64,000 nucleotides of DNA from Haemophilus haemolyticus_M (GTDB lineage Bacteria; Pseudomonadota; Gammaproteobacteria; Enterobacterales; Pasteurellaceae). The notes under the pieces were generated by a model. The model was not told where the DNA came from and searched no databases. It was given only the letters and a program-made list of their open reading frames with translations. Below are positions 42,769-50,901 of this stretch, one piece after another; within the stretch, counting starts at the first letter, position 1; every line of letters starts with the position of its first letter. The position numbers and the translations under genes are program-made. The stretch spans positions 186,001-250,000 of the forward strand of contig NZ_QQGD01000003.1 in assembly GCF_003490935.1 (NCBI RefSeq), written 5' to 3'.

Positions 42769-42918
42769 ATGCAAAACGATCCTTGAGCCTGTATTTAGAC
42801 ACCTTGTCTAACTATTTAAGCCTGCGTTTTGTATCTAACGAAGCTGAAATTACTCACACTTAGACTAATTCTTTAACAAATTAGGAATGGTCTCAGAGAC
42901 CGTAATTTCAGCTTTTTT
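42769..42918 (+). ncRNA. Structured leader RNA upstream of the autotransporter
   Basis: Stem P1 ATGCAAAACG (42769-42778) with CGTTTTGTAT (42825-42834), containing hairpin TTAGACA-CCT-TGTCTAA (42795-42811). Stem P3 AAGCTGAAATTAC (42841-42853) with GTAATTTCAGCTT (42902-42914) plus T run, enclosing hairpins CTAATT/AATTAG (loop CTTTAACA, boxA-like) and GGTCT/AGACC. P3 plus T run is a possible terminator. GCCTGCGT (42820-42827) is also complementary to ACGCAGGC (42954-42961) just before the autotransporter start, allowing an alternative fold. It could be an independent small RNA or a cis regulator. Confidence 0.55.
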
Positions 42919-42968
42919 ACACTTAAATATCTTTATTAAATTAATCCAACATTACGCAGGCAACTCAA

Positions 42969-45695
42969 ATGAACAAAATCTTTAAAACTAAATATAATTA
43001 TCTCACTAAAAATTCTGTCGTTACATCAGAATTAGCCAAAAACAGAGGGAAATCTGGTTTGGTGAAAACCGCCTTAGCGATTGCTGCGTTGTCAACTTCC
43101 CAGTTGGCAACAGCTGTAGACTATGATCAAATCAGTGGCGATTTGCATAAAAATGCAGATGGTACATTAATTTATTCAAAAGGTGAAAAGATGTACACTT
43201 TTTATCATCTTGAAAAATTAGCTATTACAGCAGTTAATCCAAATACCACAGCATTGGCATTAGATTTAGATGCAATTGGATTCACGCGTTATTTTGGTAC
43301 AGCTATTTATACGGGTAATATTATGCGAGGTGGAGTAGTTATTCCGGAATATGGTTTTAATCTTGTCCTAAACAAATATAGTTCCATTAAAGCCACAGGT
43401 GAAAATGGCACAGCGATAAAAGTGTTGGATGAGTTTAGAAAGGATAGACATGACCCTGCATTTTTAGCCTTATCTGATGAAGAGAAAGCCAAAAAAATTA
43501 AGGGACTTTATCCAAGGCTCTATGCCGATATTAGGATAAACAATTACGGTGCAATATCTTCCGAAAATGGCGATGCCATTGATTTCTCTGCCTTCAATCG
43601 TAAAGATTTATTTGGTGAAGTGGTTGAAAAGATTAACCGTAATCGCGGTGAAAAAGTAGGCTCATATGTAGATATTTACGGTGTGATTTCTGCTCCAGAA
43701 GATAAGGCAGCATTTATTGGTTCAGATCATGAAGATCGGCTTAGTTTGGAGCTAGGTAGTAAAATTGAAGGCAATATTTACTTAGGTAAAGGTGATGATG
43801 AACTTCATTTACGGGGTGGTGATATATCTAAAGTAAAAGTATTAGAGGGCTCTTATAAAAATAACCCTGATGCTTTAGATTATACGGAGGATAATTATCT
43901 TGATCTTAGGCAAGAATTAACGGGAAGCAGTGAAAGTGTAGGCACTTACGAAGATAAAGCAATTCGTAATTTTGGAAGAATTAGAATTTGGGAGGAAGGT
44001 ATTTTAAATTTAACCGGAAATATGACAAGTAATTCTGGTAAAGTTGATTATATTCATATTTATAAAAATGCAGAGTTAAATATTGCCCCTAAAAATACCT
44101 CTTCAAATATTCGACTTGATTATAATGTTGGAAACAATCAAGGCATAATTGATCTTTCTAAAAATAATTTGCCTAATGATACTTTAACAATTAGTGGTGA
44201 TTATGGTAAACCTGAGTGGTATAGTGATGAAAACACTGGTGAACTTCGCGTTAACACCTTCTGGCAAAACCCCGATATCCAACAAACTGATAAACTGATT
44301 ATTGAAGGCAATCACGAAGGTACCACCACCGTTAAAGCCTACTACCAAGGCAACGAGAGCATTTTCGGTGATGTTACCCGTTCGGATGTAGAGAAAAACG
44401 GTGGCTTATTAACCCCTGTGGTGGAAATTAAAGGCGAAGAAAAGGGCAAATTTGAAGGCACTGCCCCAACCACAAACGCAGGAGAAGCCCAATTAGTGCG
44501 ACATGGCAATAAGTATTATTGGACGTTAACGGCATTAGAACAACCTGCACCGCAGCCTGAACCTATACAACCTGTTCCACAACCAGAACCTGTGCAGCCT
44601 GCACCACAACCTGAGCCTGTACAACCTGCACCGCAACCAGAGCCAGTGCAGCCTGCACCACAACCTGATCCTGTTCAGCCAGTGCCGCAACCAGCGGTGC
44701 CAGCTAATAACGGTCCGATGATTTATGCGGAACAGATTGCTGGCTATGTACAAACTCAACGCATTGCTAGGGAGGCGTTATTGCAAGAAAACGGTAAATT
44801 GCAAACCCGAATGGGCAGCTTGCAAGCACCGTTAACACCGCAAACTTGGGCACGCGTAGGCGGTGGCTATACCCAAGAACAGGGCAAAGATCGTTTAGCT
44901 TATAAATCGAAAGCGAAATTTGTGCAAATTGGCTCAGATTTATTCGTGAACAGCAATGAAAATGGCGTTCGCCGTGGCGGTGTGATGGCATCGTTCAACC
45001 GTGCGGATAACAAATTCTACGATAAATATCACGCCCAAAATGGCTATATTGTGGCGGATAAATTGGTGGGCAAAGGCAAGTTAGAAACCGCAACACTAGG
45101 CTTATATTCCACTTGGTATGGCAATAACGGCTTGTATTTGGACACCACCGCAAATGTGGGCTGGATTGGGGCGAAATACACCGCACAAAACGGCAACAAA
45201 GCGAAAAATCACGGCTTCAGCTTTATGGCAAATACCGAAGTGGGCAAAGAAATTGCGATTTCTGCAGATGGCAGATGGAATTTTGTACCACAAGCACAAC
45301 TCACCTTGCTTAAGACCAAAATGAGCGGATTTAATGACGGCATTCGTGATATAAAATCTACCCATCAAACCGTATTACGCGGACGTGTTGGGGCTGGTGT
45401 GAGCTTTAATGCCGAAAAAGGCAAAAACGCCAATAGCTTCTTTGCTTCACTGAATTTGGTGCACGATTTTATGGGCGCAAAAACAGAATTAGAGGTAGGG
45501 CGTGACCGTATTACCGAGCGTTATGCCCCAACCTTTGGTGAAGTGAGCATCGGCGGCGTTTTACCATTGGGTAAACAGTTATCGGCACAGGCAAATCTGA
45601 ATTACACTCGTGCATTAAGCAAAACCAACACTTTGTTTAGCGGCAGCGGTAAGGAAGCTTATCAAGGATATGTTGGTTTGAAATATATTTGGTAA
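42969..45695 (+). CDS. Autotransporter adhesin-like outer-membrane protein
   Basis: Type Va autotransporter of 908 residues. It has an extended signal peptide (ESPR, MNKIFKTKYNYLTKNS, with a hydrophobic core and cleavage near LATA at about residue 48), and a passenger (about 50-520) with repeating short beta-strand patterns expected of a beta-helix and no protease motif. A proline-rich linker with five 9-residue repeats (PQPEPVQPA type) runs from 528 to 572. The C-terminal autotransporter beta-barrel (about 630-908) starts with WARVGGGYTQEQ and ends in the aromatic GYVGLKYIW. Likely an adhesin or surface factor, specificity unknown. The structured leader upstream may regulate it. It is the main cargo of the tyrS-prs insertion. 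Confidence 0.88.
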   Translation: MNKIFKTKYNYLTKNSVVTSELAKNRGKSGLVKTALAIAALSTSQLATAVDYDQISGDLHKNADGTLIYSKGEKMYTFYHLEKLAITAVNPNTTALALDLDAIGFTRYFGTAIYTGNIMRGGVVIPEYGFNLVLNKYSSIKATGENGTAIKVLDEFRKDRHDPAFLALSDEEKAKKIKGLYPRLYADIRINNYGAISSENGDAIDFSAFNRKDLFGEVVEKINRNRGEKVGSYVDIYGVISAPEDKAAFIGSDHEDRLSLELGSKIEGNIYLGKGDDELHLRGGDISKVKVLEGSYKNNPDALDYTEDNYLDLRQELTGSSESVGTYEDKAIRNFGRIRIWEEGILNLTGNMTSNSGKVDYIHIYKNAELNIAPKNTSSNIRLDYNVGNNQGIIDLSKNNLPNDTLTISGDYGKPEWYSDENTGELRVNTFWQNPDIQQTDKLIIEGNHEGTTTVKAYYQGNESIFGDVTRSDVEKNGGLLTPVVEIKGEEKGKFEGTAPTTNAGEAQLVRHGNKYYWTLTALEQPAPQPEPIQPVPQPEPVQPAPQPEPVQPAPQPEPVQPAPQPDPVQPVPQPAVPANNGPMIYAEQIAGYVQTQRIAREALLQENGKLQTRMGSLQAPLTPQTWARVGGGYTQEQGKDRLAYKSKAKFVQIGSDLFVNSNENGVRRGGVMASFNRADNKFYDKYHAQNGYIVADKLVGKGKLETATLGLYSTWYGNNGLYLDTTANVGWIGAKYTAQNGNKAKNHGFSFMANTEVGKEIAISADGRWNFVPQAQLTLLKTKMSGFNDGIRDIKSTHQTVLRGRVGAGVSFNAEKGKNANSFFASLNLVHDFMGAKTELEVGRDRITERYAPTFGEVSIGGVLPLGKQLSAQANLNYTRALSKTNTLFSGSGKEAYQGYVGLKYIW
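44550..44684 (+). repeat. Five 27-bp tandem repeats coding a Pro-rich linker
   Basis: Units encode PQPEPVQPA variants (for example PQPEPIQPV, PQPEPVQPA, PQPDPVQPV). The 27-bp period keeps the frame, so slippage would change linker length between passenger and barrel without switching the gene off. Confidence 0.85.
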
Positions 45696-45741
45696 TTGTC
45701 GTCGGCATATATTTTCCAAAATGGAGGACGACAAGGTTAAA

Positions 45742-45772
45742 ACAAGCGGTCAGAAAATTCTGACCGCTTTGT
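45742..45772 (+). terminator. Autotransporter terminator built from an Actinobacillus-type uptake signal
   Basis: ACAAGCGGTCAGAA and TTCTGACCGCTTTGT form a long stem. The left arm contains the exact ACAAGCGGT core of the uptake signal of the Actinobacillus pleuropneumoniae subclade, not the Haemophilus AAGTGCGGT. Confidence 0.75.
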
Positions 45773-45781
45773 AAAATTAAG

Positions 45782-45805
45782 GGCTAAGTTCTAGTGAGCT
45801 TAGCC
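45782..45805 (+). terminator. Second terminator-like hairpin after the autotransporter
   Basis: GGCTAAG and CTTAGCC around TTCTAGTGAG, followed by a T-rich stretch. Confidence 0.6.
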
Positions 45806-45903
45806 TTTTCTTTTCCTTTTTCTTCTCCCTAGGCTTTTCTTTGTCCTCTTCGATTTTATTCTAGAATAACGCCCAATTATCGAAAACGTTTATGCGAATG
45901 TTA

Positions 45904-46100
45904 TGGAGTTTATTCCAATTTTAAAGCTAACATCAAATGGTACTACTGTGACGCCAACAGGTTCGGCAGGTGTAAAAGGGCATTTGGCGAGAGCGTATCG
46001 CACTTTTATCTGTCTTACGATCTGCCTGCTGCAATTGTTCGCTTTATTGATTTTGTACAACCTAAATTAATGATCGTGATTGAAACTAAACGCTTTCCAT
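45904..46100 (+). pseudogene. Remnant of waaA (Kdo transferase)
   Basis: One frame reads TTVTPTGSAGVKG; after a frameshift near 45979 another frame reads AFGESVSHFYLSYDLPAAIV and QPKLMIVIET. This follows the WaaA/KdtA order TTMTPTGSxxV, AFG, VxHxYLPYDLPxA, PKLxxIMETELW. Only about 60 codons remain, so it is non-functional debris. The organism must carry an intact waaA elsewhere, since Kdo transfer is essential for lipid A maturation. Confidence 0.75.
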
Positions 46101-46167
46101 ATAATCATCAGACATAATCCAAGATCAAGGATGTTTATACTGGCTGGAGTGTACATGGTTTATCTAA

Positions 46168-46256
46168 AGTATGAGCCATCAGGGAAATTGTTATGATAGT
46201 TCAGCTATTGAAAGTTTTCTGGGAAAAATACAGTCATTGATTTTTAATTATCTCTA
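46168..46256 (+). pseudogene. Remnant of an IS3-family transposase (OrfB)
   Basis: The frame reads SMSHQGNCYDSSAIESFLGK then stops. This corresponds to the region around the last catalytic Glu of IS3-family DDE transposases (SMSRxGNCxDNAxxESF). Only about 28 codons remain; no terminal inverted repeats are recognisable. Confidence 0.75.
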
Positions 46257-46311
46257 AATTAGAGAAGGCATTATGTATAATGAGAAGCTGATAAAAATAA
46301 GTTTAAAGAAT

Positions 46312-46338
46312 TTGAGCTCTGTATTATACAGAGCTCAA
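46312..46338. repeat. 27-bp palindrome near the right end of the insertion
   Basis: TTGAGCTCTGTAT and ATACAGAGCTCAA are exact 13-bp arms around a single T. On the plus strand it is followed by an A/T-rich segment but no clean T run. Confidence 0.7.
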
Positions 46339-46382
46339 TATTTTAAGTAATTTATGAACAACCCACTTTATGGGAGCAGTTC

Positions 46383-46501
46383 AAAGTGCGGTATTTTTTA
46401 TTGAAGTTTTAATTTAGTTAAACATCGCAGAAATAGATTCTTCGTTGCTAATGCGACGAATGGCTTCTGCTAGCATGGAAGAAAGCGTAAGCACGCGAAC
46501 T
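46383..46501 (-). repeat. Right direct repeat: 3' end of intact prs plus uptake signal
   Basis: 119 bp matching 42009-42126 with about ten substitutions and one indel. It includes an uptake signal, AATTTAGTT and the final codons of prs. Confidence 0.85.
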
Positions 46502-47361
46502 TTACCGATCGCTTTCATTTCTTCTGATAGTGGAATGGTGTCAGTCACAACAATTTCATCAATGGCATCGCTGGCTAAGTTTTTGGCTGCTGCACCAGAG
46601 AAAACGGCGTGAGTTGCATAAGCAAAAACACGTTTTGCTCCACGTTCTTTTAATGCTTCTGCCGCTTTACAAAGCGTACCGCCAGTATCAATCATATCAT
46701 CTACCAAAATACAATCACGGTCTGCAACATCACCGATAATATGCATTACTTGTGCTACGTTTGCACGAGGGCGACGTTTGTCAATAATAGCCATATCGGT
46801 ATCGTTTAATAATTTAGCTACCGCACGAGCACGTACAACACCACCAATATCTGGAGATACAACAATTGGATTTTCAAGATCAGATTTTTTCAAAATATCG
46901 TGAATTAAAACTGGAGAACCAAATACGTTGTCTACTGGAATATCAAAGAAACCTTGGATTTGTTCCGCGTGTAGGTCGCAGGTTAAGACACGGTCAATAC
47001 CAACAGTTGAAAGTAAATCTGCCACAACTTTAGCGGTAATTGGTACACGAGCCGAACGAACACGACGATCTTGGCGAGCATAGCCGAAATAAGGAATCAC
47101 GGCAGTAATACGACCAGCAGATGCTCGACGTAATGCATCTACCATCACAATCAATTCCATCAAGTTATCATTGGTTGGCGCACAAGTTGATTGGATGATA
47201 AATACATCCGCACCACGCACATTTTCATTGATTTGAACTTGGATTTCACCATCGCTGAAACGTGCGACCGTCGCATCGCCTAGTGAAATATATAAACGTT
47301 CAGAAATACGTTTTGCAAGTTCAGGTGTTGCATTACCCGCGAAGAGTTTAATGTCAGGCAT
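46414..47361 (-). CDS. prs: Ribose-phosphate pyrophosphokinase
   Basis: Makes PRPP from ribose-5-phosphate and ATP for nucleotide, histidine, tryptophan and NAD synthesis. The 315-residue protein is full length: flexible loop RQDRRVRSARVPITAK near 99-114, DLHAEQIQGFFDIPVD near 128, and PRPP loop CILVDDMIDTGGTLCKAAE near 215-232. It begins 2 bp after the ispE stop, forming a lolB-ispE-prs operon as in many gammaproteobacteria. Its 3' end is duplicated at 42009-42126. Confidence 0.97.
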   Translation of the reverse strand: MPDIKLFAGNATPELAKRISERLYISLGDATVARFSDGEIQVQINENVRGADVFIIQSTCAPTNDNLMELIVMVDALRRASAGRITAVIPYFGYARQDRRVRSARVPITAKVVADLLSTVGIDRVLTCDLHAEQIQGFFDIPVDNVFGSPVLIHDILKKSDLENPIVVSPDIGGVVRARAVAKLLNDTDMAIIDKRRPRANVAQVMHIIGDVADRDCILVDDMIDTGGTLCKAAEALKERGAKRVFAYATHAVFSGAAAKNLASDAIDEIVVTDTIPLSEEMKAIGKVRVLTLSSMLAEAIRRISNEESISAMFN

Positions 47362-47362
47362 T

Positions 47363-48316
47363 TTATAAAACCTCAGGTTTAGATTGTCGATGAGTATAAG
47401 TTGATGATAGCTGCTTCAACATTGCGTGCAAGGGAGAAACATTGAGTCCTTTCGCAACAAAGCCAAAAAATGCTTCTGGTTTTTGTCTAAATACCGCTTG
47501 CGCTTCTGCTTCATTATCAAATTCAGCAAAAACACATGCTCCCGTTCCTGTTAATCTTGCCGGCGCATATTGTAGCAACCAGTTTAACGCTTTTTCAACG
47601 TTTGAATAATGATTTACCACAACTTTTTCGCAATCGTTTACATAAGATTCACTCAAAAGTTGTTCAAGGGATTTTTTCGGTGTATTACGTGGTAAATTTG
47701 GATCTTGAAATATGACAGCCGTCGATATTGAATCATCGGGTTTTAATACAACAAACCATTTTTCGGCAGGTTCACAATAAGTGATTTTTTCCCCGACACC
47801 TTCAGCAAAAGCAGCGTGTCCATGTACAAATATTGGCACATCCGCGCCTAGAGTTAATCCTAATATTGCCAGTTCATCAATGGATAAATTAGCTTGCCAT
47901 AAATAATTTAACGCGACTAATGCGGTTGCAGCATTAGACGAACCTCCGCCAACACCGCCTCCCATTGGAAGAATTTTATCTAAATGAATATTTGCACCCA
48001 ATTGAATATTGGCTTTTTCTTGTAAAAGTTTTGCAGCTCGATAAATCAGATTATCTTCCGTTTTCAGATTTGGAATTTCTGGTGTTAAAAGAATTTGATT
48101 GTCTTCTTCACGAATACTAATTTCTAACCAATCGCCGAAATCTAAAAATTGGAAAAGTGTTTGTAATTCATGATATCCGTTCGGCAATTTTCCGTTGATA
48201 TAAAGAAATAAATTCAGTTTGGCTGGGCTAGGGAAGCGCAATGGCTTCCCATTTGATTGTGTTGTATTTTGACAAAGTGCGGTAGAAAATTGATGTGATT
48301 TCATTAATGTATTCAT
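47363..48316 (-). CDS. ispE: 4-diphosphocytidyl-2-C-methyl-D-erythritol kinase
   Basis: GHMP kinase of the MEP isoprenoid pathway. I start at the ATG of MNTLMKSHQF (48316), which overlaps the lolB stop as TAATG; ATG at 48304 (MKSHQF) is also plausible. Motifs are PAKLNLFLYINGKLPNGYHE and the ATP loop PMGGGVGGGSSNAATAL near 105-120, and TGTGACVFAEF near the C-terminus. An uptake signal lies in the N-terminal coding region. Confidence 0.95.
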   Translation of the reverse strand: MNTLMKSHQFSTALCQNTTQSNGKPLRFPSPAKLNLFLYINGKLPNGYHELQTLFQFLDFGDWLEISIREEDNQILLTPEIPNLKTEDNLIYRAAKLLQEKANIQLGANIHLDKILPMGGGVGGGSSNAATALVALNYLWQANLSIDELAILGLTLGADVPIFVHGHAAFAEGVGEKITYCEPAEKWFVVLKPDDSISTAVIFQDPNLPRNTPKKSLEQLLSESYVNDCEKVVVNHYSNVEKALNWLLQYAPARLTGTGACVFAEFDNEAEAQAVFRQKPEAFFGFVAKGLNVSPLHAMLKQLSSTYTHRQSKPEVL

Positions 48317-48948
48317 TAGTAAATCCACTCATCCACGCGAATTTTTAGAGTTTGTTTCGTGCTGTCATTTTTTAGCAGAATATTTTCAGGCATCGAATTA
48401 TTTGAGTGATAAGTGAGATAATCTGCTGTCCATTGAGAACCATCCACATGATAAGTAAATGCGCCAAGTAAATGGTTGGTACCCACTTGATAATCTGCAT
48501 TTATTGCCGGTTGGCCTTTCAGCCAATACGCTAAGTGTTCTAATGGCACATCCATGCCAATGATCTCTTGTAATAGTAGTTTCGCATTGGCTGCAGATTG
48601 TTGATTGCCGTTGTTATCGGAAATTGTCATCCCACTTTGATGCATTTGAATCCAAAGGGTTGATTTACTGATTAAAGAATAGAGTTTAAGCGTATAAGAT
48701 TTTGGATTTTGGTATTGCCATTCAAAGCGGCTAGAAAAACGTTCTGTAGGACTGATATAACCAATTTGTCCTTTAGCTTGATAGGATTGAATTTTTTGAA
48801 TCTTTTGTAGATGCTGTTGCCATGTGGCATCCGTTTTATCGATATATTGCACGTTAACTGGACGTTCAGCATCCATCGTACAGGCAGTTAGTATGCTGGT
48901 TACAAAAAGTGCGGTGAGAAATTTAAACGTTTTCATATTATTCATCAA
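48316..48948 (-). CDS. lolB: Outer-membrane lipoprotein receptor LolB
   Basis: Receives lipoproteins from LolA at the outer membrane and inserts them; lolA is also in this window (59353). The lipobox LTAC lies in FKFLTALFVTSILTAC. Length 210 as read from MMNN; the internal Met of MKTFKF may be the true start. It has conserved N-terminal features of LolB (GYISPTERFSSRFEWQY). First gene of lolB-ispE-prs. Confidence 0.93.
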   Translation of the reverse strand: MMNNMKTFKFLTALFVTSILTACTMDAERPVNVQYIDKTDATWQQHLQKIQKIQSYQAKGQIGYISPTERFSSRFEWQYQNPKSYTLKLYSLISKSTLWIQMHQSGMTISDNNGNQQSAANAKLLLQEIIGMDVPLEHLAYWLKGQPAINADYQVGTNHLLGAFTYHVDGSQWTADYLTYHSNNSMPENILLKNDSTKQTLKIRVDEWIY

Positions 48949-49000
48949 GTTAATAAGCTCGCGTATTTTAAGGATTTAGTTTAATTGAGTAAAGTTACTT

Positions 49001-50257
49001 TTATTTGTTAATTTTTTGGTAATTCGTTTTTGTTTGTTTAACCGCTAAGATTCTTCGTTTCGTCAATTCATTTCTGATTTCTTGTTTCTCAAATCCATCT
49101 GCAATAACTTGCTGTACATCTACTTCATTTGCCGCTTGTAATAATTGATTGATGTAATCTATTTGTGGATAGTCTTTATTTTCAAAACCTGTTCTTCCTC
49201 GAGTATCAGCTAAACATACTTGTAGAAATTCTTGAAAGCGTTGTGGTTTTCTCCACACATCAAAACGATTAAACAGCGTTATGACGGTTTCAGCTCGAAG
49301 CTCAAAGGCTTTGTGAATATGCGTATGAAATTCACAAGTCAGTTCTGCAAGTTCTTGAAAATAACTTGGGACTTTCAAGCGTTTGCACAATATTCTAGTC
49401 GGTTTTATGCCAGCTTGCTCATGTCCATAATGATGAGGAAGAATATTTTGAGGTGTAAGAGCCTTGCCAAGATCATGACAAATTGCGGCAAAACGGACCG
49501 CACTTTTATTTAGGATAGGATTATTTTCAGTCAAATTAACCGCTTGTTTTAATACCAACATGGTATGAATAAAACTATCCACTTCTGGATGATGTTTTAC
49601 TGGATTTGGCACGCCATAAAGGGCATCGATTTCAGGAAATAAAACGCTTAATGCACCTGTTTTATGTAAGGTTTCAAAATAAATTTCAGGATTTTTTTCG
49701 TTTAAGGCTTTTTCTGTTTCTAGCCAAACGCGTTCCGCCGTGAGATGTTGTAATTCTCCCGATTGGGCAAGTTCCGCCATTAGGGATAGCGTTTCCGAGG
49801 CAATTTTAAAACCGAGAGAATGATAACGGGCTGCAAAGCGTGCCACACGCAAGACACGTAAAGGATCTTCTGAAAAAGCAGGAGAAATATGGCGTAAAAT
49901 TCGATTTTCTAAATCTTGTTTTCCACCATAAGGATCGATAATTTCACCGTCTTCGCTTTGAGCCATCGCGTTAATAGTGAGATCTCGTCGAATTAAATCT
50001 TGTTCTAATGTAATTGTTGGGGAGAAATCACAAATAAAGCCAGTGTAACCTGCTCCAGCTTTGCGTTCTGTTCGGGCAAGCGCATATTCTTCTTTTGTTT
50101 TAGGATTGAGAAAAACCGGAAAATCTTTGCCTACTTGTTGATAATCGAGAGAGAGTAGCGTAGCAGGGACTGCGCCTACCACAATCCAATCACGATCTTT
50201 TACCGGTAAACCCAATAATTGATCGCGAACAGCCCCACCAACCAAATAAACTTTCAT
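49001..50257 (-). CDS. cca: CCA tRNA nucleotidyltransferase (multifunctional)
   Basis: Adds or repairs 3' CCA on tRNAs. Nucleotidyltransferase motif YLVGGAVRDQLLGLPVKDRDW is at residues 3-24; DLTINAMA is near 112; the flexible loop and RRDLTIN region are intact. An HD domain (ICHDLGKALTP near 257, with HEQAG following) gives phosphohydrolase activity, so this is the long gammaproteobacterial form (418 aa). Starts 7 bp after the SH3-domain protein stop and is likely co-transcribed. Confidence 0.96.
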   Translation of the reverse strand: MKVYLVGGAVRDQLLGLPVKDRDWIVVGAVPATLLSLDYQQVGKDFPVFLNPKTKEEYALARTERKAGAGYTGFICDFSPTITLEQDLIRRDLTINAMAQSEDGEIIDPYGGKQDLENRILRHISPAFSEDPLRVLRVARFAARYHSLGFKIASETLSLMAELAQSGELQHLTAERVWLETEKALNEKNPEIYFETLHKTGALSVLFPEIDALYGVPNPVKHHPEVDSFIHTMLVLKQAVNLTENNPILNKSAVRFAAICHDLGKALTPQNILPHHYGHEQAGIKPTRILCKRLKVPSYFQELAELTCEFHTHIHKAFELRAETVITLFNRFDVWRKPQRFQEFLQVCLADTRGRTGFENKDYPQIDYINQLLQAANEVDVQQVIADGFEKQEIRNELTKRRILAVKQTKTNYQKINK

Positions 50258-50263
50258 TAGTGA

Positions 50264-50875
50264 TTATGCCCAGCCATCGCGACGGCGACGTTTTGGTAAA
50301 ACATAAGGAATAAGTAAGCCGAAGAGTAAACCTACGCCCAATACTGAACCGCCATAAATAAACCATTGGATTGCAATTTCTCGTTTACCTGCATCAAGCA
50401 TCGCTTCTAAATCACGATTTTTATTTTTAGTCATTTCAAGTTCACGTTTCAATTGTGAATTTTGTTCTAAAAGATCCGCACTTTGTTGCTCAGCTTGTTT
50501 GGTTCGACGTTGCATTTCTACGGTACGCTGTTGCCAATCCCCATCTAAACGACTAAGTTTTAAGGTTAATTCTTGGACTTGAGCTTTTAATTTTGGATTT
50601 TCTTCTTTACTACTTGGCGTGCTGCTTAAGTCTGAATTTAAAATCCAAGCTTCACGATTTTTATTGTCGCGAATGAGTGTGTATTTGCCTTGGCGATCTA
50701 ATACGTTCACCGCTTCACCAGCTTGAATTGAACCTGCAATTTTAAATTGTTCACCGGCACCTCGGCGTAAGAATGTACTGAGATTTTCAGTAACATATTG
50801 TGTTTCTGCATGGGCAGTTGCAATACCTGTACCAAGTAAGGCGCAAGATAAAAGTGTATTGTAAATTTTTTTCAT
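50264..50875 (-). CDS. SH3-domain membrane protein, YgiM-like (TIGR04211)
   Basis: Signal peptide (about 1-23, ending THA), bacterial SH3 domain (about 25-90: TENLSTFLRRGAGEQFKIAG, VNVLDRQGKYTLIRD), a coiled coil (about 97-165) and a C-terminal membrane helix (YGGSVLGVGLLFGLLIPYV) followed by a basic tail KRRRRDGW. This architecture is that of E. coli YgiM. It is probably held in the inner membrane facing the periplasm. The role is unknown; SH3b domains often contact peptidoglycan. Upstream of and probably co-transcribed with cca. Confidence 0.88.
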   Translation of the reverse strand: MKKIYNTLLSCALLGTGIATAHAETQYVTENLSTFLRRGAGEQFKIAGSIQAGEAVNVLDRQGKYTLIRDNKNREAWILNSDLSSTPSSKEENPKLKAQVQELTLKLSRLDGDWQQRTVEMQRRTKQAEQQSADLLEQNSQLKRELEMTKNKNRDLEAMLDAGKREIAIQWFIYGGSVLGVGLLFGLLIPYVLPKRRRRDGWA

Positions 50876-50901
50876 GCTTTCTCCTTAAAAATAAAAATAA
50901 C

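Larger units (their letters stand above)
42009..46501. mobile_element. Foreign insertion between tyrS and prs
   Basis: About 4.3 kb bracketed by direct repeats of the prs 3' end. Contents: tandem hairpins, two overlapping small ORFs, a structured leader, an autotransporter gene, and gene debris (waaA, IS3 transposase). No recombinase or complete transposase is present. I found no Haemophilus uptake signal inside but one Actinobacillus-type signal. Boundaries are the repeat ends; the mechanism is inferred. Confidence 0.75.

Noticed and set aside
42865..42884. rRNA or tRNA relic based on a boxA-like CTTTAACA
   Set aside because: The motif sits in a hairpin loop, but no adjoining 16S, 23S or tRNA sequence was found; treated only as part of the structured leader.
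42969..45695. Two-partner secretion adhesin instead of an autotransporter
   Set aside because: The extended signal peptide occurs in both types, but the C-terminal 280 residues form a complete autotransporter barrel ending in an aromatic residue, and no TpsB gene is adjacent.
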